From Ruminococcus sp. (GTDB taxonomy: Bacteria > Bacillota > Clostridia > Oscillospirales > Ruminococcaceae), in NCBI GenBank assembly GCA_017543595.1, contig JAFYFU010000097.1, positions 1 to 55,706 of the forward strand: DNA of 55,706 bases, read 5' to 3'. The notes below the pieces were generated by a model. The model saw only the letters and a program-made list of their open reading frames with translations. It had not been told where the DNA came from and searched no databases. Below are positions 51,410 to 55,706 of the stretch, one piece after another; position 1 is the first letter of the stretch; the number at the start of each line of letters is the position of its first letter. The translations under genes and the position numbers were made by a program.

Positions 51410-52402
51410 ATGAAAAAGTATCTGTCAGCCCTTGCTGTGCTTTCGGCAGCAATAATTTTTATCCCTGCCGTCCCCGTGATAATATCAGGGGAAACTTACG
51501 GAAAAGATTCATCGGACGAATATATTCTCGATGACAAGCCCTTGTTTTCAACAGAACCATATAAAGTTTTAAATTCCGAAACAGGCGAAATCATGGAAGT
51601 CCCCGTGGAGGAATATGTTATAGGGGCTGTCTGTGCCGAAATGCCCGCAAGCTTTGAAACCGAGGCTTTAAAGGCTCAGGCTGTCGCTGCCCATACCTAC
51701 GCCGAACGGCAAAGGCTCAAAGCCTCCGTTTCTCCCGAACCCGAACTATGCGGTGCGGATTTTTCGGACGATACCTCAAAATATCAGGGATTTTTCACAA
51801 ATGAAGAAATCCGCCGTCAGTACGGTGAAAACTATGAAAGCTACTACGCAAAAATCAAAGACGCTGTAAGCGAAGTCCTGCCCTATATAATTACCTATCA
51901 AAACGAACCTATAATTTCAGCTTTTCATTCCATGTCAAGCGGTAAAACCGAAAGTGCGGAAAATGTCTGGGGAACTGAAATTGACTATCTCGTCTCCGTT
52001 GACAGCAGTTTCGACAAAAATGCCCCCAAATACCTCGATGAAGTTTCCTATTCACGAAATGAGCTTGAAAATAAACTAAAAAAAGAGTTCAAAAATTTGA
52101 AACTTGGAAATGATTTAACAAAATGGATTCAGATTAAAAATGTTTCCGATTCGGGGACGGTTCTTTCCGTTGATGTCGGCGGTGAAAACATTTCGGGCAG
52201 TTCCCTGCGTGATATTCTCGGTCTGCGTTCAGCCTGCTTTGATGTGAAATGCAAAGACGATAAAATTATATTCACGACAAAGGGTTTCGGTCACGGTGTC
52301 GGCATGAGCCAGTACGGTGCGGACGCTATGGCTTCGGAGGGCAGTAAATGGCGTGATATTATCGCACATTATTACCCTCACGCTTCAATAGTCAAAATAT
52401 AA
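51410..52402 (+). CDS. spoIID: Stage II sporulation protein D (peptidoglycan lytic transglycosylase)
   Basis: 330 residues from ATG 51410 (GGAGG upstream). An N-terminal membrane anchor or signal (SALAVLSAAIIFIPAVPVII) is followed by VPVEEYVIGAVCAEMPASFE, with catalytic Glu77, then LKAQAVAAHTYAERQR, SMSSGKTESAENVWG and the terminal FGHGVGMSQYGADAMASEG. SpoIID cuts glycan strands during engulfment, indicating a spore-forming ancestry. No clear SigA promoter precedes it, as expected for a SigE-type gene, though I could not pin a SigE site. It lies divergent from citrate synthase. Confidence 0.93.
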   Translation: MKKYLSALAVLSAAIIFIPAVPVIISGETYGKDSSDEYILDDKPLFSTEPYKVLNSETGEIMEVPVEEYVIGAVCAEMPASFETEALKAQAVAAHTYAERQRLKASVSPEPELCGADFSDDTSKYQGFFTNEEIRRQYGENYESYYAKIKDAVSEVLPYIITYQNEPIISAFHSMSSGKTESAENVWGTEIDYLVSVDSSFDKNAPKYLDEVSYSRNELENKLKKEFKNLKLGNDLTKWIQIKNVSDSGTVLSVDVGGENISGSSLRDILGLRSACFDVKCKDDKIIFTTKGFGHGVGMSQYGADAMASEGSKWRDIIAHYYPHASIVKI

Positions 52403-52885
52403 TTATTTTAAATATTTTTCTATTTCGTCAATACTGCCATATGTCCTCAGAAGTTTATATCCCGTGTTTTCAAGTACGGCATTTACAAATATATCTCTTT
52501 CGATTCTGTCGGGACGCTGGTGCGAACGGTCATCAAGCTCTATAAGCACTATTATATTTGTATCCTCATCAGCAAGTACAAAATCTATGTGTTTGGACTT
52601 TATCTTGTTGAAACACTGAATCCACATCGGATTTTCCTCCTTTGGCTTGGGTTCTACAAGGTCTGCGAGGCGAACTTTCGTAAATATCTGCAAACCATAT
52701 TTTTCGGCTGTGGGTTTTAATCTCTTATAAAATTTATATTCCCTGTCGGTAAGTATGGGCTTTGAAACGTACATTTCGGTTATATCGGACGATTTTTCCT
52801 TTTTTTCTTTTTTATCTGAATTTAATGCAAGATATATTATAATTCCAAGTATCAGCAGAACAAAGAAAAGGGCTTTGTTGTCCAT
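52403..52885 (-). CDS. Membrane-anchored DUF2726 nuclease-like protein
   Basis: 160 residues from ATG 52885 (GGAGATG upstream). An N-terminal membrane helix (KALFFVLLILGIIIYLAL) and a charged linker lead to a DUF2726 domain. PILTDREYKFYKRLKPTAEK begins the restriction-endonuclease-like fold; HIDFVLADEDTNIIVLIELD followed by DRSH carries the D-x(n)-E-x-D pattern of PD-(D/E)xK nucleases, and DIFVNAVLENTGYKLLR follows. Substrate unknown. It is convergent and abutting with spoIID. Confidence 0.83.
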   Translation of the reverse strand: MDNKALFFVLLILGIIIYLALNSDKKEKKEKSSDITEMYVSKPILTDREYKFYKRLKPTAEKYGLQIFTKVRLADLVEPKPKEENPMWIQCFNKIKSKHIDFVLADEDTNIIVLIELDDRSHQRPDRIERDIFVNAVLENTGYKLLRTYGSIDEIEKYLK

Positions 52886-52915
52886 TTTCATCTCCTTAAA
52901 GTTTTTATATAACAC

Positions 52916-52945
52916 AAAAACCGCCCTTCCTTAAAGGAAAAGCGG
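52916..52945 (-). terminator. Terminator of the rpsM-rplQ ribosomal operon
   Basis: On the minus strand CCGCTTTTCC TTTAA GGAAGGGCGG (G-T and one mismatch allowed) is followed by TTTTTG, directly after rplQ. Confidence 0.82.
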
Positions 52946-52961
52946 CTTTTTATATCTGCGA

Positions 52962-53303
52962 TTAAACGAGCTTGATTATAGCCATTTCAGCAGCATCACC
53001 ACGGCGAGGTCCAATCTTTACGATTTGTGTATAACCGCCGTTTCTGTCAGCGTACTTAGGTGAAATCTCGTCAAAAAGCTTCTTGGCAACAGCTTCCTTT
53101 GTTACATAAGCCATTACCTGACGCTTGGAGTGCAGATCATTATTTTTACCGATAGTAATCATTTTTTCTGCAACAGCACGAACTTCCTTTGCTCTTGTAA
53201 CGGTTGTTTCAATCTGACCGTTTTCGAGAAGGAAAGTTACCATGCCACGGAGCATTGCTTTTCTATGGTCAGATGTTCTGCCCAGCTTTCTTGTACCCGG
53301 CAT
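52962..53303 (-). CDS. rplQ: Ribosomal protein L17
   Basis: 113 residues, the compact bacterial form. Diagnostic [20 protein letters not shown] at the N-terminus and [20 protein letters not shown] and [14 protein letters not shown] at the end. A large-subunit protein near the exit tunnel. Last gene of the alpha operon; a terminator follows. Confidence 0.98.
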   Translation of the reverse strand: MPGTRKLGRTSDHRKAMLRGMVTFLLENGQIETTVTRAKEVRAVAEKMITIGKNNDLHSKRQVMAYVTKEAVAKKLFDEISPKYADRNGGYTQIVKIGPRRGDAAEMAIIKLV

Positions 53304-53333
53304 TGTAATTCACTCCTTTTCTTTATCAGTGAT

Positions 53334-54299
53334 TTAATCTTCTTCTGAGGCAAGCTCAAAGCCCAGTGACTGGAGCTTTTCCTTTACCTCATCGAAGGAT
53401 TTCTTTCCAAGGTTTCTAACCTTCATCATTTCTTCCTCAGACTTGTTGATGAGGTCATCTACGGTATTTATTCCGGCACGTTTAAGACAGTTGAATGAAC
53501 GTACCGACAAGTCAAGGTCCTCAATGGTCATCTCAAGGATTTTTTCCTTACCCTTGTCGTCCTTTTCAACGAGTACCTCTGTAAGCCCTGCCTCTTCCGA
53601 GAGGTCAATAAACAGCTTCAGATGCTCATTGAGGAGATTGGCTGCCTGTGACAGTGCTTCCTTTGCGGAGATTGTGCCGTCTGTCCATACCTCCATGGTA
53701 AGCTTGTCATAGTCTGTTACCTGTCCCAGACGGGTATCCTCTACGGTATAGTTTACCTTGAGTACAGGTGTATATATACTGTCCACTGCGATAACATCAA
53801 CGGGGAGGTTTATCTGCTTTTTGTTTCTTTCTGCGGAAACATAGCCTCTGCCTCTGTCGATAGTTATTTCCATGTACAGTTTCGCATCTTTGCCCAGCGT
53901 AGCAATATGCATACCGGGGTCAAGAATATTGACCTCAGAATCGGTTTTTATGTCGCCTGCGGTGATTTCACACTCGCCTTCCGCCTCCACGTAAACCGTT
54001 TTCGGTCCCTCGCCGTAGAGCTTTGCTGTAAGACCTTTGATGCTGAGGATAATTTCCGTAACATCTTCCTTTACGCCCGGAATTGTTGACAACTCATGGT
54101 GGACTGTTCCGTCCTTGCCCGAAAGCTTTACGGAGGTAACAGCCACACCCGGAAGTGAGGAGAGCAGCACACGTCTGAGGCTGTTGCCCAACGTTATACC
54201 GTATCCACGCTCAAGCGGTGCTAAAACGAATTTGCCGTATTTGCCGTCACTTTTAAGCTCGACAATGTCGATATCCGGCTTCTTGATATTTTCCAGCAT
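53334..54299 (-). CDS. rpoA: RNA polymerase alpha subunit
   Basis: 321 residues from ATG 54299 (GGAGG upstream; a longer frame to 54320 is not used). N-terminal assembly domain: [20 protein letters not shown] and [21 protein letters not shown]-terminal promoter-contact domain: [20 protein letters not shown] and [15 protein letters not shown]. Order rpsM-rpsK-rpsD-rpoA-rplQ is the standard bacterial one. Confidence 0.99.
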   Translation of the reverse strand: MLENIKKPDIDIVELKSDGKYGKFVLAPLERGYGITLGNSLRRVLLSSLPGVAVTSVKLSGKDGTVHHELSTIPGVKEDVTEIILSIKGLTAKLYGEGPKTVYVEAEGECEITAGDIKTDSEVNILDPGMHIATLGKDAKLYMEITIDRGRGYVSAERNKKQINLPVDVIAVDSIYTPVLKVNYTVEDTRLGQVTDYDKLTMEVWTDGTISAKEALSQAANLLNEHLKLFIDLSEEAGLTEVLVEKDDKGKEKILEMTIEDLDLSVRSFNCLKRAGINTVDDLINKSEEEMMKVRNLGKKSFDEVKEKLQSLGFELASEED

Positions 54300-54357
54300 A
54301 AAAACCCTCCTATTTCGCAATAACTGTTTTCTTCGAGTTCTGTCGTTTCAAGTATTA

Positions 54358-54957
54358 TTACTTGGAGTAAAGCTCAACGATGAGGTGTGTTGCTACCTCA
54401 TAGTCTATATCCTCTGCTGAGGGAAGACGAGTAACCGAAGCGGAGAAATCGTCCTTCTTTGCATCAAGCCATACAGGAACAAGTCTGTCCTTTGTTTCTT
54501 CAACGGTATTCTTGAACTTGTCGGAAGTTCTGTCCTTTTCTCTGAGGGCGATAACATCGCCTGCCTTTACTCTGTAAGAAGGAATATCTACTTTATTGCC
54601 GTTTACAGTATAGTGACCGTGTGAAACGAGCTGTCTTGCTTCTCTTCTTGTGAGAGCGAGACCCATTCTGTAAACCACGCTGTCAAGTCTGGATTCGAGA
54701 ACAGTGATAAGGTTGTCACCTGCTTTGCCCTCCATCTTTGTAGCTATCTCGAAATAGTGTCTGAAAGGCTCTTCGCGTAAGCCGTAGATGAATTTGAGCT
54801 TCTGTTTTTCTTTAAGCTGTAAGCCGTATTCTGATATCTTCTTTCTGTTGTTTGCGTTCTTGAATCTGATGGATTCTTTCTTGGAAACGCCCATTACAGC
54901 GGGGCTTATGCCCAGATATCTGCACTTTTTAAGAATAGGTTCTTTCTGTACTGCCAT
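54358..54957 (-). CDS. rpsD: Ribosomal protein S4, zinc-free form
   Basis: 199 residues. The S4 RNA-binding domain is clear: ESRLDSVVYRMGLALTRREA, RQLVSHGHYTVNGNKVDIPS. The N-terminus (KKCRYLGISPAVMGVSKKES) lacks the Cys4 zinc knuckle found in many S4 proteins, so this is the C-minus type. S4 starts small-subunit assembly and may repress this operon. Confidence 0.98.
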   Translation of the reverse strand: MAVQKEPILKKCRYLGISPAVMGVSKKESIRFKNANNRKKISEYGLQLKEKQKLKFIYGLREEPFRHYFEIATKMEGKAGDNLITVLESRLDSVVYRMGLALTRREARQLVSHGHYTVNGNKVDIPSYRVKAGDVIALREKDRTSDKFKNTVEETKDRLVPVWLDAKKDDFSASVTRLPSAEDIDYEVATHLIVELYSK

Positions 54958-54978
54958 TTTAAAACACCTCCTGTGTAA

Positions 54979-55383
54979 TCAGACACGACGTCTTTTGGGC
55001 GGACGGCAGCCATTGTGGGGAATGGGTGTTACGTCCTTAATCATTCTTACCTCAAGACCGACAGTCTGAAGCGCTCTGATAGCAGCCTCACGACCTGCGC
55101 CGGGTCCCTTTACGTATACTTCAACGTTTTTAAGACCATGCTCCATTGCTGCCTTTGCTGCTGTTTCTGCTGCTGTCTGTGCTGCAAAAGGAGTTGACTT
55201 CTTTGAACCTCTGAATCCGAGTTCGCCTGCGCTTGCCCATGAAATAGCATTGCCTGCTGTATCTGTAATAGTAACAATCGTGTTATTGAAAGTTGACTGG
55301 ATATGAACTGCGCCGTTTTCAATATTCTTACGCTCTCTGCGTCTTCTGATTGTTGAAACTTTTTTACCTTTCTGCTGTGCCAA
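54979..55383 (-). CDS. rpsK: Ribosomal protein S11
   Basis: 134 residues. Diagnostic [39 protein letters not shown], and the C-terminal [18 protein letters not shown]. It forms part of the platform and messenger-exit region of the small subunit. 21 bases upstream of rpsD. Confidence 0.98.
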   Translation of the reverse strand: MAQQKGKKVSTIRRRRERKNIENGAVHIQSTFNNTIVTITDTAGNAISWASAGELGFRGSKKSTPFAAQTAAETAAKAAMEHGLKNVEVYVKGPGAGREAAIRALQTVGLEVRMIKDVTPIPHNGCRPPKRRRV

Positions 55384-55397
55384 AGCTCATGACCTCC

Positions 55398-55706
55398 TTA
55401 CTTCTTCTTGTTAGCGATAGTCTTTACGGGACCTTTACGGGTTCTTGCGTTTGTCTTGGTTCTCTGACCTCTTACGGGGAGACCCTTTCTGTGACGAACG
55501 CCTCTGTAACAGCCTATTTCAACAAGTCTCTTGATGTTGAGCTGAACTTCACATCTGAGGTCGCCCTCAACCGTATAGTTTGCACCGATATAGTCACGGA
55601 GTTTAGCTACGTCCTCTTCGGCGAGGTCCTTTACTCTTGTATCGGGATTTACGCCTGTTGCTTTGAGGATATCTGTTGCAGTCTGACGACCGATTCCGAA
55701 GATATA
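55398..55706 (-). CDS. rpsM: Ribosomal protein S13 (5' end outside window)
   Basis: The stop TAA is at 55398-55400. 102 codons are visible, beginning [14 protein letters not shown], so about 20 N-terminal residues lie beyond the window. The C-terminal [20 protein letters not shown] and [18 protein letters not shown] are typical. S13 contacts tRNA and the large subunit at the head of the 30S particle. Confidence 0.97.
   Translation of the reverse strand, partial: YIFGIGRQTATDILKATGVNPDTRVKDLAEEDVAKLRDYIGANYTVEGDLRCEVQLNIKRLVEIGCYRGVRHRKGLPVRGQRTKTNARTRKGPVKTIANKKK

Overview
The window looks like a chromosomal segment of a low- to mid-GC, spore-lineage Firmicute, most likely a gut or rumen Clostridia of the Ruminococcus / Oscillospiraceae type. 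This rests on the Firmicute-style yaaO-holB-ricT neighbourhood, spoIID, DUF1836 and TIGR04086 genes, OmpR-type two-component systems, AAGGAGG-like ribosome sites and many near-consensus TTGACA-17-TATAAT promoters. The genus is inferred, not proven. I saw no rRNA, tRNA, CRISPR array or insertion sequence.

Layout. (1) 1-4411: the end of an Sfp-type phosphopantetheinyl transferase, then a leftward operon (unknown protein, cysS, membrane protein, YycJ-type hydrolase, rlmH). (2) 4525-16713: a rightward operon from one strong promoter. It encodes a very long solute-binding protein (split by an in-frame TAG), two separate pairs of sugar-type ABC permeases, an NHL/TPR anchored protein, a Yip1-family membrane protein and a 948-residue secreted DUF5696-like protein, but no ATPase. 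(3) 16705-17456: an XRE repressor divergent from a 29-residue hydrophobic peptide gene, with matching dyad operators in both promoters. (4) 17453-28366: mazF/ndoA, polA, a repeat-rich spacer, an unknown gene, yajC, a TIGR04086 protein, and a leftward response regulator / kinase / HtrA operon next to recG. (5) 28397-34211: a yaaO-type decarboxylase, a small XRE plus DUF2975 pair with a 21-bp-periodic motif array upstream, then holB (frameshifted), ricT, queH, ybaK and DUF4274. (6) 34212-35961: a candidate structured RNA with its own promoter, a DUF1836 regulator, and an inserted zinc-ribbon gene flanked by a 63-bp direct repeat of the DUF1836 3' end. (7) 35972-40423: leftward DUF4214 - two-domain glycosyltransferase - rimI - tsaD. 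(8) 40520-51381: an apparent 11-gene leftward operon (citrate synthase, lipoprotein, response regulator, kinase, DUF1385, prmC, recA, recX, rimO, pgsA, DtxR-like) with one visible promoter and one visible terminator. (9) 51410-55706: spoIID, a membrane-anchored DUF2726 nuclease-like protein, and the alpha-operon end (rpsM, rpsK, rpsD, rpoA, rplQ).

The most interesting system is the ABC operon of region 2. It looks like a surface glycan capture and import machine with duplicated permeases that would borrow an ATPase from elsewhere. Next are the XRE/peptide cassette, the 21-bp iteron array controlling the DUF2975/XRE pair, and the candidate RNA at 34212-34367.

A caution runs through the window. 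Four genes carry single-base anomalies: no standard start in rlmH or yaaO, an in-frame TAG in the binding protein, and a one-base deletion in holB. They could be real mutations, unusual starts or base-call errors, and reads should be checked before building on any of them.
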